A stretch of DNA of 64,000 nt from contig CANNQU010000002.1 in assembly GCA_947507965.1 (NCBI GenBank), positions 1 to 64,000 on the forward strand, written 5' to 3'. This document shows, in pieces, positions 17,979 through 28,185 of the stretch; position 1 is the stretch's first letter; each line of letters begins with the position of its first letter. The stretch comes from Bacteroidota bacterium. GTDB taxonomy: Bacteria > Bacteroidota > Bacteroidia > UKL13-3. The notes beneath the pieces were generated by a model. It was given only the letters and a program-made list of their open reading frames with translations, did not search any database and was not told the origin of the DNA. The position numbers were made by a program, and so were the translations under genes.

Positions 17979-18425
17979 ATGAGCGAAAAACCAAAAATAC
18001 AGGTGCTTTATGTGGATGACGAAAAGAATAATTTAATTTCCTTTAAGGCCAATTTCCGTATCGATTTTGATGTTTTCATTGCTGAATCGGCCGACGAGGG
18101 ACGCGAAATTTTACATAAGCGAAAAATAAATATTATTATTACAGATCAGCGAATGCCCATTAAGTCGGGAGTCGAATTTCTGGAGGAAATAATGCATGAT
18201 TTCCCTGACCCGGTAAGAATTTTACTTACCGGATATACCGATATGGAAACGGTTATTGAGGCGGTAAACAAAGGAAAAATATTCCAATACGTGCGTAAAC
18301 CTTATATCGCAGAAGATTTAAAAAAACTTATTTACGATGCTTTTCAGACCTATGAATCCACTCAAAAAATCAGACGTGATAACGAGCAATATGAATTTAT
18401 TTTGAGGCAGAAGTTACTTTCTTAA
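17979..18425 (+). CDS. Response regulator receiver protein
   Basis: A 148-aa protein with one receiver domain followed by a short helical tail. The acidic pair is in VLYVDDEKN, the phospho-acceptor aspartate in IITDQRMPIKSG, the threonine in LLTGYTD and the lysine in VRKPY. The domain is most like the receiver of the hybrid kinase at 12796-13890 (both have the VLLTG/ILLTG and DxRMP signatures typical of RpfG/HD-GYP-type receivers), but no output domain follows. It is transcribed away from the ThiF-kinase operon with 53 bases between the two starts. Confidence 0.9.
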   Translation: MSEKPKIQVLYVDDEKNNLISFKANFRIDFDVFIAESADEGREILHKRKINIIITDQRMPIKSGVEFLEEIMHDFPDPVRILLTGYTDMETVIEAVNKGKIFQYVRKPYIAEDLKKLIYDAFQTYESTQKIRRDNEQYEFILRQKLLS

Positions 18426-18470
18426 CATCCATTCAACCGCTCCTTTTTCTTTGAATCAGGAAATCTAAAT

Positions 18471-18508
18471 AACAAAAAAGGCATGCTAAGAAGCAGGCCT
18501 TTTTTGTT
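18471..18508. terminator. Bidirectional terminator between the receiver gene and rpoD
   Basis: A perfect 12-bp inverted repeat (AACAAAAAAGGC / GCCTTTTTTGTT) encloses a 14-base loop. A and T runs inside both arms mean the hairpin can end transcription from either side. It sits 45 bases after the receiver gene and 41 bases after rpoD, which converge here. Confidence 0.85.
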
Positions 18509-18549
18509 TAACCATCGGTACAAAAAACCGAACCGAGGGAAAACCTAAA

Positions 18550-19413
18550 TTACAAATAGGTTTTTAATATCTTACTTCTTGAAGATTTTCTCAAACGCTT
18601 TAAGGCATTCTCTTTAATCTGGCGTACTCTTTCGCGTGTAAGCCCAACTTTCTCGGAGATATCCTCCAAACTATACGGTGGATTACCATCTAAACCGTAG
18701 AAATATTTTAGAATATCTTTTTCTTTATCAGACAAAGAACTTAAACTAATCGAAATTTCGCGTTTAAGAGATTCATCCAGCAGATGATCATCCGGATTCG
18801 GCTCATCATTTTGGCCTAATACAGCCAATAAGGAGTTACTATCTTCACTATCACTTAACGGCGCATCCAAACTCATGGCTTTACCACTGGTTTTAAGTAC
18901 CGTTTCCACCTCTTCTAAACTCATCTCGGATCTTTCTGCAATTTCAGCAGGAGTAGGCTCACGCTCCAACTTCTGCTCCAACTCGGCATAAATTTGCATC
19001 ACTTTACTTAAAGATCCTACTTTGTTCAAAGGCAGTCGAACAATTCGAGCTTGGTCGGCGATCGCTTGCAAGATGCTTTGACGAATCCACCACACAGCAT
19101 AACTAATGAATTTAAATCCACGAGTTTCGTCGAAACGTTTTGCTGCTTTAATGAGTCCTAAATTTCCTTCATTAATAAGATCACCTAGCGTTAAACCTTG
19201 ATTTTGATATTGTTTAGAAACCGACACCACAAAACGTAAGTTTGCATTCACCAAACGTTCTAATGCGGCTTGATCGCCTTCACGAATCCGTTGAGCCAGC
19301 TCTACTTCCTCTTCTGCGTTTATCATTGGCACCCGACTAATATCACTCAAATATTTATCGAGTGATTTGTTTTCACGATTGGTAAATTGACGGCTAATTT
19401 TAAGTTGTCTCAT
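18550..19413 (-). CDS. rpoD: RNA polymerase primary sigma factor RpoD (short Bacteroidota type)
   Basis: The principal sigma factor, 287 aa, lacks region 1.1 and the long non-conserved insert, as is normal in Bacteroidota. Region 1.2 is at DKYLSDISRVPMINAEEEVELAQRI, region 2 includes LVNANLRFVVSVSKQY and the -10-binding KFISYAVWWIRQSI, region 3 is around PTPAEIAE, and region 4 has the helix-turn-helix SLEDISEKVGLTRERVRQIKENA. This factor recognises the TAnnTTTG promoters seen elsewhere in the window. The ORF ends convergently with the receiver gene, separated by a bidirectional terminator. Confidence 0.97.
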   Translation of the reverse strand: MRQLKISRQFTNRENKSLDKYLSDISRVPMINAEEEVELAQRIREGDQAALERLVNANLRFVVSVSKQYQNQGLTLGDLINEGNLGLIKAAKRFDETRGFKFISYAVWWIRQSILQAIADQARIVRLPLNKVGSLSKVMQIYAELEQKLEREPTPAEIAERSEMSLEEVETVLKTSGKAMSLDAPLSDSEDSNSLLAVLGQNDEPNPDDHLLDESLKREISISLSSLSDKEKDILKYFYGLDGNPPYSLEDISEKVGLTRERVRQIKENALKRLRKSSRSKILKTYL

Positions 19414-19872
19414 GAATTAAGAAATGGTTTATAAGTAAATGGTTAAAAAAATAAAATAGTGTATCTAATATATCATTGCAATTTATTAAGATGGTGCAAC
19501 ACAGAAAAATCCAACGGGAAGAAAAAGTAGGTCATCTACCCTACTCGGTTGACGTAAACCTGTTTTTAATGCCTAGATCAACAATCCTTGCTAACCACGA
19601 GGCAGTTTTTAAAATTTTCTGTATGCGATTGTCCATGTAGCAATTTTTATGCCGCAAGGCTTAAGATTCCATTATTTGTTCCATAAAACCTAAAATAATT
19701 GAATTTTAACGATTGCCAACAAATATCTACCCGAAAAAAGGGTGAAATCAAAAGATTATTTTCCATCGGGCCTAAATGTTTGTCCATTTCAAATTACACA
19801 TCTTCCAATATGCTATACGTTAGTTAAGCCTTTTCTCGGCAGAACTTATCCTTTCAAAACGCGTAAAATTCC
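19414..19872. other. Long intergenic region between rpoD and the dehydrogenase gene
   Basis: About 460 bases separate the divergent rpoD and dehydrogenase genes. I find no convincing coding frame; a 61-codon frame at 19742-19927 runs into the dehydrogenase start and has no family character. A 6-bp stem (AGTAGG / CCTACT) lies near 19526-19545 but is too weak to call. An rpoD promoter must lie here, but no clean TAnnTTTG was found on the minus strand. Confidence 0.5.
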
Positions 19873-19902
19873 TTGCTATGTTCATAAAATAATGTACGTT
19901 TG
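19873..19902 (+). promoter_or_regulatory. Promoter of the glutamate dehydrogenase gene
   Basis: TTG at 19873-19875, a 19-base spacer, and TACGTTTG at 19895-19902 match the full Bacteroidota consensus TTG-N19-TAnnTTTG. The expected start site near 19908 gives a leader of about 16 bases before the ATG at 19924. Confidence 0.72.
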
Positions 19903-19923
19903 CAAAAATTATTATACATTTTT

Positions 19924-21198
19924 ATGAGTAAGGCTACTGATATTCCATTAAAAGATTTACCGAATCCTTTTGAAAGCATGATGAACCGCTTTAACAAAGC
20001 AGCTCAAATTTTAGGTTTGGACTCGAACACCATTTCGGTGTTACAAGCGCCCAAAAAAATTGTTATGGTTAATTTGCCGGTTTCGATGGATAATGGCAGT
20101 GTTCAGGTATTTGAAGGATACCGTGTGATCCATAGTGACATTGTAGGCCCAAGCAAAGGGGGCATTCGCTATAGTATGGATGTAAATTTGGACGAAGTAA
20201 AAGCACTTGCCGCTTGGATGACTTGGAAATGTGCTGTTGTTGATATTCCTTATGGTGGAGCGAAAGGTGGAATCACCTGTGATCCACGCAAAATGAGTAA
20301 AGGAGAACTAGAAAGACTTACCCGTGCCTATACCGCCGCCATGTCGGATGTGTTTGGGCCTGATAAAGATATACCAGCACCCGATATGAATACCGGTCAG
20401 CAAGAAATGGCTTGGATTATGGATGAATACAGTAAAATCAAGGGTATTGAATCGCCGGCTGTAGTCACAGGGAAACCTCTTGTTTTGGGGGGGTCGCTTG
20501 GGCGCGTGGAAGCTACAGGGCGCGGGGTAATGGTTACTTGCCGTGCGGCATTGGGTAAATTGGGAATTAAACCCAACGGTGCCACTTGTGCGGTTCAAGG
20601 CTTTGGAAATGTAGGATCCATTTCTGCAAAACTTATTGCAACTCAAGGTTTAAAAATCGTTGCTGTGAGCGACATCACCGGTGGCTATTATAATGCTGAA
20701 GGGTTCGACATAGAAGATCTTATTAAATTTCGTAATGAAAACAAGGGCTCTTTGGAAGGGTTGCCAAACGCCAAGAAAATTACCAATGCCGAATTACTAA
20801 CGCTTGATGTTGATGTTTTGGTTCCGGCAGCCATGGAAGACCAAATTACAAAAGAGAATGCGGCCGACATAAAAGCAAAACTAATTGTAGAAGGTGCTAA
20901 CGGACCCGTAAACTCGAATGCCGATCAAATTTTATTCGATAAAAAAATAATGATTGTACCTGATATTCTTGCCAATGCAGGGGGAGTAACGGTTTCTTAC
21001 TTTGAGTGGGTACAAAATCGATTGGGTTATTTCTGGACGGAAGAACGTGTCAACAGAAGAGCCGACCGGGTAATGAAACAAGCCTTTGAACGCGTCTATG
21101 CGAGTGCACAATTGCACAAAATACCCATGCGTATCGCGGCTTACGTTGTAGCCATGGATAAAGTAGCTCAAACGATGAAGTTCCGTGGTAAGTTTTAA
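19924..21198 (+). CDS. Glu/Leu/Phe/Val family dehydrogenase (glutamate dehydrogenase-like)
   Basis: This 424-aa cytoplasmic enzyme interconverts an amino acid (most likely glutamate) and its 2-oxo acid with NAD(P). Conserved blocks are GPSKGGIRY and DIPYGGAKGG with the catalytic lysines, PAPDMNT with the catalytic aspartate, and the Rossmann motif AVQGFGNVGS. It ends with the usual AAYVVAMDKVA block. The start at 19924 is chosen over a TTG/ATG-like upstream frame at 19900 because the promoter -7 box covers the latter. A strong terminator follows. Its cofactor specificity cannot be judged safely by eye. Confidence 0.94.
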   Translation: MSKATDIPLKDLPNPFESMMNRFNKAAQILGLDSNTISVLQAPKKIVMVNLPVSMDNGSVQVFEGYRVIHSDIVGPSKGGIRYSMDVNLDEVKALAAWMTWKCAVVDIPYGGAKGGITCDPRKMSKGELERLTRAYTAAMSDVFGPDKDIPAPDMNTGQQEMAWIMDEYSKIKGIESPAVVTGKPLVLGGSLGRVEATGRGVMVTCRAALGKLGIKPNGATCAVQGFGNVGSISAKLIATQGLKIVAVSDITGGYYNAEGFDIEDLIKFRNENKGSLEGLPNAKKITNAELLTLDVDVLVPAAMEDQITKENAADIKAKLIVEGANGPVNSNADQILFDKKIMIVPDILANAGGVTVSYFEWVQNRLGYFWTEERVNRRADRVMKQAFERVYASAQLHKIPMRIAAYVVAMDKVAQTMKFRGKF

Positions 21199-21213
21199 TG
21201 AGTCCTATAATTT

Positions 21214-21255
21214 AAATAAAACAGCTTGCACTATTTTGCAGGCTGTTTTATTTTT
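21214..21255 (+). terminator. Rho-independent terminator after glutamate dehydrogenase
   Basis: A 12-bp perfect stem (AAATAAAACAGC / GCTGTTTTATTT) is extended inward by further pairs including one G-T wobble and is followed by a T run. It starts 15 bases after the stop codon. Confidence 0.88.
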
Positions 21256-21272
21256 AAATCTATCTTAGCGCC

Positions 21273-22649
21273 ATGCAATTATATAAAAGTTTAAGCTTTA
21301 TAACCCTTCTTTTAATTTTTATACTTTGTTCCAGAATAATTTTAATTAGGGGGCTATATAAACAAGAAAATGGGGTTATTATTCACGATATTAATTATTA
21401 TTATGCATATCTTCCGGCTACCTTCATTGAACATGACCCCACACTTCAATTTTTAGATGACTCGACGCGCGATTTTCATCATCGTTATTGGCATTTAGAC
21501 GCCCCTAATGGTGGACATGTATTGAAGATGAGTATGGGGATGAGCTATCTCTATAGCCCCTTCTTTTTAATGGGTCATGTGGTAGCTAATCTAACGAACA
21601 AACCGACCGATGGTTTTAGCAAACCATATCAATTTTTCATGAGTTTAAGTGGCTTGTTTTATATGCTCTTCGGCCTATGGTTTCTTCGAAAAATTTTGCT
21701 CAACTACTTCACGGAATTTGTTACCGCTGCCACTTTAATCATTTTAGGGCTTGGCACGAACTTGTTTTTTTATAGTGTGCAGGAAGGACCCATGACGCAC
21801 GCTCCTAATTTCTTTTTGTTTAGCCTTATTCTATACCTCACCATACGGTGGCATAATGAAGCCACGTGGTGGCAAACCATTGGTTTAGGCCTGGCTATGG
21901 GTATAGCCATCTTAATTCGCCCAACCAATGTTATTATCGGCTTAATTCCGTTTTTATATAATGTGTATAGCCGGCATTCCATTGGAGGGAAATGGCATTG
22001 GATGCTAACCTATCGCAAAAAATTAATTGGCATTGCAATATTTATTCTCCTTCCTTGGATTCCACAATTAATATATTGGAAAACCGTTACAGGCCATTGG
22101 CTCTTTTACTCCTACTTGAATGAATCTTTCTATTTTACCAACCCGCATATCTTGGAAAGTTTATTTAGTTTTAGAAAAGGATTGTTCATCTATACTCCTC
22201 TAATGTCTTTCGCTTTTTATGGGTTATTTTTGTTAAAGAAACGATTGCCTCAGTTTCGTTTTGCCTTCTGGATATTTACCGTTGCCAATATTTTTATTAT
22301 TAGCAGCTGGTGGTGTTGGTGGTATGGTGGCTCTTTTGGAATGCGAGCCTATATTGAGATGTATGCCTTATGGTCGATTCCATTGGCTGTATGCATTGAA
22401 AAGATTGTTTCGGCTCAAATGCTCCTGCGCTGGAGTGCTTTATGTTTGTTTTCCTTACTCCTATTGCTTAATATTTTTCAAAGCATTCAATACTGGAATG
22501 GCGCTCTTCATTGGGATGGAATGAATTATAAGCTATATAAAACTCAGTTTTTAAAACGCGGTTGTGCTCCTAATTATAACGACCTAATAACAGCACCTGA
22601 TTATGAAAAGGCTATGAAAGGGGAGAAAGAGTATTATTGGAATAAGTAA
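21273..22649 (+). CDS. Multi-pass membrane protein, GT-C glycosyltransferase-like
   Basis: A 458-aa protein with about ten hydrophobic spans. After the first helix comes a periplasmic loop beginning IIHDINYYYAYLPATF, which has the acidic residue and aromatic cluster typical of the first loop of GT-C (Dol-P-sugar or undecaprenyl-P-sugar dependent) transferases. A later loop has HFW/YWKTVTGHWLFYSY and WWCWWYGGSFGMRAYIE, which resembles the C-terminal part of ArnT/PMT-like Bacteroidota proteins. The family is assigned from topology and these patterns only. It follows the dehydrogenase terminator and appears to be its own unit. Confidence 0.62.
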   Translation: MQLYKSLSFITLLLIFILCSRIILIRGLYKQENGVIIHDINYYYAYLPATFIEHDPTLQFLDDSTRDFHHRYWHLDAPNGGHVLKMSMGMSYLYSPFFLMGHVVANLTNKPTDGFSKPYQFFMSLSGLFYMLFGLWFLRKILLNYFTEFVTAATLIILGLGTNLFFYSVQEGPMTHAPNFFLFSLILYLTIRWHNEATWWQTIGLGLAMGIAILIRPTNVIIGLIPFLYNVYSRHSIGGKWHWMLTYRKKLIGIAIFILLPWIPQLIYWKTVTGHWLFYSYLNESFYFTNPHILESLFSFRKGLFIYTPLMSFAFYGLFLLKKRLPQFRFAFWIFTVANIFIISSWWCWWYGGSFGMRAYIEMYALWSIPLAVCIEKIVSAQMLLRWSALCLFSLLLLLNIFQSIQYWNGALHWDGMNYKLYKTQFLKRGCAPNYNDLITAPDYEKAMKGEKEYYWNK

Positions 22650-22741
22650 TATGTTATTACGAGTTGTTTAGCGCTTGATCTTCAGCAGGCCTATTTTAGA
22701 ATATTTATCGTGTCTCTTCCGCTATCATTAAAATTTACTTA

Positions 22742-22769
22742 TTTGTATGAGTAACAACCTTTATTTTTG
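22742..22769 (+). promoter_or_regulatory. Candidate uvrA promoter
   Basis: TTTG at 22742-22745 and TATTTTTG at 22762-22769 match the Bacteroidota -33 and -7 elements; the 16-base spacer is slightly short. The leader to the GTG at 22808 would be about 34 bases. No LexA-like operator was recognised. Confidence 0.5.
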
Positions 22770-22807
22770 CACCCCCAATCTATCTAAAGAAATCCTAAAA
22801 CAAAATC

Positions 22808-25684
22808 GTGGTAAAGAAGGAAGCAGTAAGCACTAAGCAACAAGCGGAGTATATTGAAGAAGGTGTGTTAGAGGTTATCGGTGCACGCGAACACAACCTT
22901 AAAAATATAACCGTAATCATTCCTCGTAATAAACTGGTGGTCATAACCGGCTTGAGTGGCAGCGGCAAATCGTCGCTCGCATTTGATACCATTTATGCCG
23001 AAGGACAGCGCCGTTATATGGAAAGCTTCAATGCCTATGCCCGGCAGTTTATTGGAACCATGGAGCGCCCCGACGTAGATAAAATTGAAGGACTTAGCCC
23101 CGTAATTGCCATCGAACAAAAAACCGTGAGTAAGAATCCTCGTTCAACCGTAGGAACGATTACCGAGGTTTATGATTTTCTTCGATTGCTTTATGCACGA
23201 TGTGCCGATGCTTACAGTTTTGTTAATGGCAAAAAAATGGAGCGTCTGTCGGAAGAACAAATTATTGAAACCATCAATACCGATTATTTTGAAAAAAAAG
23301 TAATCATACTAGCTCCTGTGGTTAAGGGCCGAAAAGGTCATTACAGAGAGCTCTTCGAACAAATTAGAAAACAAGGATATAGCAAGGTAAGAATAGATGG
23401 GGAGGTACTCGATATTACGCCTAAAATGCAGGTTGATCGTTACAAAATTCATGATATTGAAATTGTAATTGACCGCATTGAGGTAGATGAAACGGTTCGA
23501 CTTCGCTTAACGGAATCGGCACGGAAGGCCCTAAAATCGGGCAATGGCACCTTCAGTGTGATGGACACCAAAACAGATGTCGTACGGTTCTTTAGCAAGA
23601 ATTTAATGGATGCTGAAAACGGAATTGCGTATGATGAACCTCAGCCCAACACGTTCTCCTTTAACTCTCCTTATGGAAGCTGCCCCACGTGTAACGGCTT
23701 AGGTGAGATGGCTGCCATTGATGAGAAACAAGTGATACCCGACCACAAAATAAGTATTAACCGAGGAGGCATTGTTCCGTTAGGTGAAGTAAGAGAAAAC
23801 TGGACCTTCCAACAACTGCGAGCGATTGCTAAAAAATATAAATTTTCATTGGCCGACCCCATATCAAAAATCCCAAAACACGCATTAGATATCATTTTAC
23901 ATGGAAGTGATGGGGAAACATTTGAAATAAATTACGAATACAATTCAGGATTTAAGCAGCTATATAATTCATCTTTCGAAGGAGTGCTGCCATTATTGAA
24001 AAAACAACTCACTGAAAATACCAGCGACAGTTTGGCCCAATGGGCCGAAGAATTTGCCAGCATTGAACCGTGCCCACAATGTAAGGGTGCACGACTAAAG
24101 AACGAAAGTTTGTTTTTCAAGATTGATGAGAAAAATATTGCTGAAGTATCGCAGATGGAGATCTCCGTTTTACAAAATTGGATTAATACTTTAGATGGAA
24201 AATTTGACGTAAAACGTAAGATTATTGCATTAGAGATTTTAAAAGAAATAAAAACACGAATTCAGTTTTTGACTGACGTGGGACTGCATTACATTACCCT
24301 GAATGCCCCTGCCAAAACCCTTAGTGGAGGGGAGGCACAGCGAATCCGACTGGCAACTCAAATTGGGTCGCAACTAGTGGGTGTTATGTATATTTTAGAT
24401 GAACCCAGCATCGGACTGCACCAACGTGATAATATTCGATTAATTAATTCACTTAAGGCATTACGTGATTTAGGCAATAGTATCTTAGTCGTGGAGCACG
24501 ATAAGGATATGATGGAACATGCAGATCATATTATTGATATGGGGCCCGGCGCGGGGGTGCACGGTGGACATATCATTGCAAACCTTCCGGCTGCAGCGTT
24601 TTTAAAGAGTGAAACCTTAACCGCTCAATTTATCAACGGGAAAAAGCAAATTGTCATCCCTGCTAAGCGAAGAGAAGGTAATGGTAATTTTTTAACGATG
24701 AAAGGATGCACTGGAAATAATTTAAAAAATGTGGATGTTTCTTTACCCTTAGGGAAATTTATATGCGTAACGGGTGTAAGTGGTAGTGGAAAATCATCGC
24801 TCATTAATGAAACATTATACCCCATTCTCAACGAATATTTCTACAATGCTCGTAAAAAACCACTACCCTTCAAAAAAATCGATGGTTTAAAACATCTCGA
24901 CAAGGTTATTGAAATTGACCAGAGCCCCATTGGGCGAACACCCCGTAGCAATCCGGCAACTTATGTGGGTGTATTTACCGACGTGCGTAATTTGTTTTCC
25001 GAGCTACCGGAAGCAAAAATACGTGGCTATAAACCGGGTCGTTTTTCGTTCAATGTAAAAGGTGGCCGCTGTGAGACCTGCGAAGGGGCTGGCTTGCGTA
25101 AAATCGAAATGAACTTTTTGCCCGATGTTTATGTAAAATGTGAAACCTGTAACGGGAAGCGTTATAACCGTGAAACATTAGAGGTTAAATACCGAGGAAA
25201 AAATATCAGTGATGTATTGGATATGAGTATTGAAGAAGCCGTTTTGTTTTTTGAAAACATGCCGCATATACTTCGAAAAATTCAAACACTACATGATGTG
25301 GGGCTGGATTATATTACCATGGGACAGCAAAGCACAACGCTAAGCGGAGGAGAGGCACAGCGTGTAAAACTGGCTACCGAATTAAGTAAGAAAGATACGG
25401 GACAAACCTTTTATATTTTAGATGAACCCACTACCGGGTTGCACTTTGAGGATATACGTGTACTACTCGATGTATTGCAACGGTTGGTAGATAAAGGAAA
25501 TACGGTTTTGGTTATTGAGCATAACTTAGATGTCGTAAAAGTTGCCGATTGGATTATTGACTTAGGCCCTGAAGGCGGCAAGGGAGGAGGAAATATTCTA
25601 TGTGAAGGAACACCGGAACAGGTATCCAAAAACAAAAAAAGTTTCACTGCAACATTTCTAAAAAAAGAGCTTGAGCGGCAATAA
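22808..25684 (+). CDS. uvrA: Excinuclease ABC subunit UvrA
   Basis: UvrA is the damage-sensing ATPase of nucleotide excision repair. The 958-aa protein has two ABC modules. Walker A sites are GLSGSGKSS (first) and GVSGSGKSS (second), ABC signatures are [14 protein letters not shown] and [14 protein letters not shown], and the second zinc module has CETCEGAG and CETCNGKR. The first zinc module seems to keep only one CxxC pair (CPTCNGLG), as I recall for other Bacteroidota proteins. It starts with GTG at 22808. Length is full for the family. Confidence 0.97.
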   Translation: MVKKEAVSTKQQAEYIEEGVLEVIGAREHNLKNITVIIPRNKLVVITGLSGSGKSSLAFDTIYAEGQRRYMESFNAYARQFIGTMERPDVDKIEGLSPVIAIEQKTVSKNPRSTVGTITEVYDFLRLLYARCADAYSFVNGKKMERLSEEQIIETINTDYFEKKVIILAPVVKGRKGHYRELFEQIRKQGYSKVRIDGEVLDITPKMQVDRYKIHDIEIVIDRIEVDETVRLRLTESARKALKSGNGTFSVMDTKTDVVRFFSKNLMDAENGIAYDEPQPNTFSFNSPYGSCPTCNGLGEMAAIDEKQVIPDHKISINRGGIVPLGEVRENWTFQQLRAIAKKYKFSLADPISKIPKHALDIILHGSDGETFEINYEYNSGFKQLYNSSFEGVLPLLKKQLTENTSDSLAQWAEEFASIEPCPQCKGARLKNESLFFKIDEKNIAEVSQMEISVLQNWINTLDGKFDVKRKIIALEILKEIKTRIQFLTDVGLHYITLNAPAKTLSGGEAQRIRLATQIGSQLVGVMYILDEPSIGLHQRDNIRLINSLKALRDLGNSILVVEHDKDMMEHADHIIDMGPGAGVHGGHIIANLPAAAFLKSETLTAQFINGKKQIVIPAKRREGNGNFLTMKGCTGNNLKNVDVSLPLGKFICVTGVSGSGKSSLINETLYPILNEYFYNARKKPLPFKKIDGLKHLDKVIEIDQSPIGRTPRSNPATYVGVFTDVRNLFSELPEAKIRGYKPGRFSFNVKGGRCETCEGAGLRKIEMNFLPDVYVKCETCNGKRYNRETLEVKYRGKNISDVLDMSIEEAVLFFENMPHILRKIQTLHDVGLDYITMGQQSTTLSGGEAQRVKLATELSKKDTGQTFYILDEPTTGLHFEDIRVLLDVLQRLVDKGNTVLVIEHNLDVVKVADWIIDLGPEGGKGGGNILCEGTPEQVSKNKKSFTATFLKKELERQ

Positions 25685-25804
25685 GTGCTTTACTTTTCGA
25701 AGAATTATTTGTCGTCAAAGATAGACACCCCAACAATTATAGGCGAAAATCGCGTAATAAGTTAGCCCATTTCCAAAGTAATTTCTTTGTTACTTTGAGC
25801 ATTG

Positions 25805-27358
25805 ATGCCTACACGAATCTCCATTTTCTTTTTCTTCTTTTTTATTTCTGTATACGTCTTCTCTCAAACAGGATGGGATGAATGGGTGCCCATTTATAGT
25901 GATGAAAATATGACCGTGGAACTTCAGATTTATTATTCTGATAACAGCTGCCAAGATGAAGGTAAATTATTTAAATATCGAACCCGCCTTACCGGGCGTT
26001 ATAAAACACGGCCCAATTATGTAAATTGGGACATGAACTATGTTGATTGCAATAATAATTTATTTTACCAACAGATCAATGCCGACCTATGGACAGTTGC
26101 CGGCGGAATGGTAGATGGATTAATATTCGAATCGTTGGATAACCGTTTTCAGGCTTCCTATTTGGTTCAACCCTTCTATAATGTACTCGCCTCAAAAACC
26201 AAAAGGTTCGACTCCGGATTAATGCCGAAATCGTATTCGGTGAAACCACTTAGAATAGACACCATCACTTTTAATAGCCTCACTTCGCTGCTTGCCACAG
26301 GTGGTTATCTTGGAGCTGAAGCAGAATGGTGCTGGCATGAAAATAGTTGTGATGGCCAATTAATTGGTAAGGGTAAAATAATAAAAGTAAGACCGGAGCA
26401 AACGACCACCTACTTTGTTAGAGCGGAAGGTGATGGTTGCATCACAAAATGCGTACAGATTACACTTCAAGGTACAGGGAAAGAAAGCCTCGTTATCACA
26501 CAAGAGCCGAAAAAAAGCAAAAGCATAGCGGCCACAGGTATTATTGCACCACACTCGATTTGCCCAAGTGATAGTGCCTTACTTAAAGTTTTTGAAGGTC
26601 ATTTAGAAGACTCGGCCGTTTGGGCTTGGTACACCGGTGATGATTTAGGAAAACGCCTTGGAACAGGAGCAACACTTTATGTAAAGCCCACACAAAAAAC
26701 AACCTATTACGTACGTGCAGAAGGCACTATGGATACCTCTGAGCACGTGCAAACAGAAATTAATATTTTAGAAACCTCCTCAGAGCGGTTTGCCATCATA
26801 TACAAAGGAAAACCAGTGGTTTGCGAAGGCGAAAAAGTGGAGATGGAAGTTGATAATTATGTAATTGACGACGATGGAATTTGGAATTGGTATTTAGATT
26901 CTAGTTCAGGAAAGATCGTTGCCTCAGGTGCTTTTGTTGAATTCTATCCGGTAAAAACTAGCACCTATATTCTCCGAAGAGATGGAACATGCAATACGTC
27001 CAATGGCACCTCGGTCACGATTTATGTCAATCAAAATTCTGACATCACCAACGCACGAATCATAACACCGGATACCTTCCATAAATGGGAAAAAACCATC
27101 TTAACCGTGACGGGTGGGATACTTGGAAATGATGCACAATGGTACTGGTATAAAGACACTTGCACGATTAATAAATACCTAGGAACAGGCGATTCCATTG
27201 CGGTAATTGTTAGAAGAAGAGCTAAATATTTTGTAATGGCAAAAGGAAAGTGCAGTGAAACGGAGTGTGTTGTACTTCGGGTAAAACCGATTAGATTGCC
27301 TTTAAAACATAGAAAATTTAAAAAATTTAAAGTGTTACTATTTAAACATGATGTGTAA
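25805..27358 (+). CDS. Secreted protein with four Ig-like repeats
   Basis: A signal peptide (hydrophobic run ending at FSQ) is followed by a ~130-residue N-terminal domain I do not recognise and four repeats of about 70-90 residues. Each repeat has a W-x-W core strand (AEWCWHENSC, AVWAWYTGDD, GIWNWYLDSS, AQWYWYKDTC), a GTG/GKG turn, and a TTYFVRAEG-like closing strand. This is the pattern of the Ig-like (Ig_7/PKD-like) modules common in Bacteroidota surface proteins. It ends with a basic tail and has no type IX sorting domain. The start was set at ATG 25805. The gene precedes an operon of other surface proteins. Confidence 0.72.
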   Translation: MPTRISIFFFFFFISVYVFSQTGWDEWVPIYSDENMTVELQIYYSDNSCQDEGKLFKYRTRLTGRYKTRPNYVNWDMNYVDCNNNLFYQQINADLWTVAGGMVDGLIFESLDNRFQASYLVQPFYNVLASKTKRFDSGLMPKSYSVKPLRIDTITFNSLTSLLATGGYLGAEAEWCWHENSCDGQLIGKGKIIKVRPEQTTTYFVRAEGDGCITKCVQITLQGTGKESLVITQEPKKSKSIAATGIIAPHSICPSDSALLKVFEGHLEDSAVWAWYTGDDLGKRLGTGATLYVKPTQKTTYYVRAEGTMDTSEHVQTEINILETSSERFAIIYKGKPVVCEGEKVEMEVDNYVIDDDGIWNWYLDSSSGKIVASGAFVEFYPVKTSTYILRRDGTCNTSNGTSVTIYVNQNSDITNARIITPDTFHKWEKTILTVTGGILGNDAQWYWYKDTCTINKYLGTGDSIAVIVRRRAKYFVMAKGKCSETECVVLRVKPIRLPLKHRKFKKFKVLLFKHDV

Positions 27359-27402
27359 TGCAATTTTATCTTTAACCAAAATAATAGTGTAAACGAATTA
27401 GA

Positions 27403-28185
27403 ATGAAACGTTTTTTTTCAAACCCATTAAACTGGTTGCTTACCGCAATGAGTATTCTAATCACTGCATTCATGATACTCGTGATAAAAATTGATTACTC
27501 CTCTGATATTCCGGTAGAGAAACCAATACAAGCCAAGGCTAACTTCAATTTATACCCACACCTGATGGAAATTGATTTGCAGCAGCTTAAAACATCATTC
27601 CCTTATGCCATCTACCTTGATTCGGCTAACCTTCATGATATTAATGCTATTCGCAATAATTTGGCGGCTCTCGACTCGATGAACCATGATAATAGAATGC
27701 TGAACCAAGAAGTGCTCTCCATTGCCTTAACCGAGAAATTGGAGGAACGAATTAAATCATCCTTTACTTCTTATAATCCTGACTCGTTGATACAAATTAT
27801 TCAATGGGCAGAAAAATTTAATTCCTATTCAGAGATCGACCAACCCAACGCGATCTTATTCCAAGTCGTTTATAGCCATTGGTTCAATTTCGTTTCCAAC
27901 AGACTTCAAACCTACTACGACAAGGAGTATTCTATTAAATACAATTACAAATTTAAGTATTTGAGCGACCGTCTTAAAGAGAAACAATTTAGTACACCCA
28001 TCAAAGGAACTTATCTTGAAAAAACAATATCCAATTTAATTCAAAAGAAGTGGTCGTATCTCTTTAATAAATTCTGGCATGCCACAACCCCTCTTTTTAA
28101 ATTGGTCATACTATTTCTTGTATTAATCATATTTTTTCCTTATATTTATATCTTCAAGAGAAGTTTAAAAAACAAACCATTATGA
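27403..28185 (+). CDS. Hypothetical protein with two terminal membrane spans
   Basis: I do not recognise this 260-aa protein. It has an N-terminal hydrophobic segment (WLLTAMSILITAFMILVI, about 12-29) and a C-terminal one (LVILFLVLIIFFPYIYIF, about 230-247) ending in basic residues. The ~195 residues between them are rich in charged helices and probably lie in the periplasm. Its stop overlaps the next gene's start by four bases, so it is first in a coupled series with the two glycosidase-like and LamG/HYR genes; a scaffold or export-accessory role is only a guess. Confidence 0.7.
   Translation: MKRFFSNPLNWLLTAMSILITAFMILVIKIDYSSDIPVEKPIQAKANFNLYPHLMEIDLQQLKTSFPYAIYLDSANLHDINAIRNNLAALDSMNHDNRMLNQEVLSIALTEKLEERIKSSFTSYNPDSLIQIIQWAEKFNSYSEIDQPNAILFQVVYSHWFNFVSNRLQTYYDKEYSIKYNYKFKYLSDRLKEKQFSTPIKGTYLEKTISNLIQKKWSYLFNKFWHATTPLFKLVILFLVLIIFFPYIYIFKRSLKNKPL

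Noticed and set aside
19526-19545. Possible small-RNA hairpin upstream of rpoD
   Set aside because: The 6-bp stem is too short and no flanking promoter or terminator supports it.
19742-19927. A 61-codon frame upstream of glutamate dehydrogenase
   Set aside because: It overlaps the promoter and start of the dehydrogenase gene and has no family resemblance.
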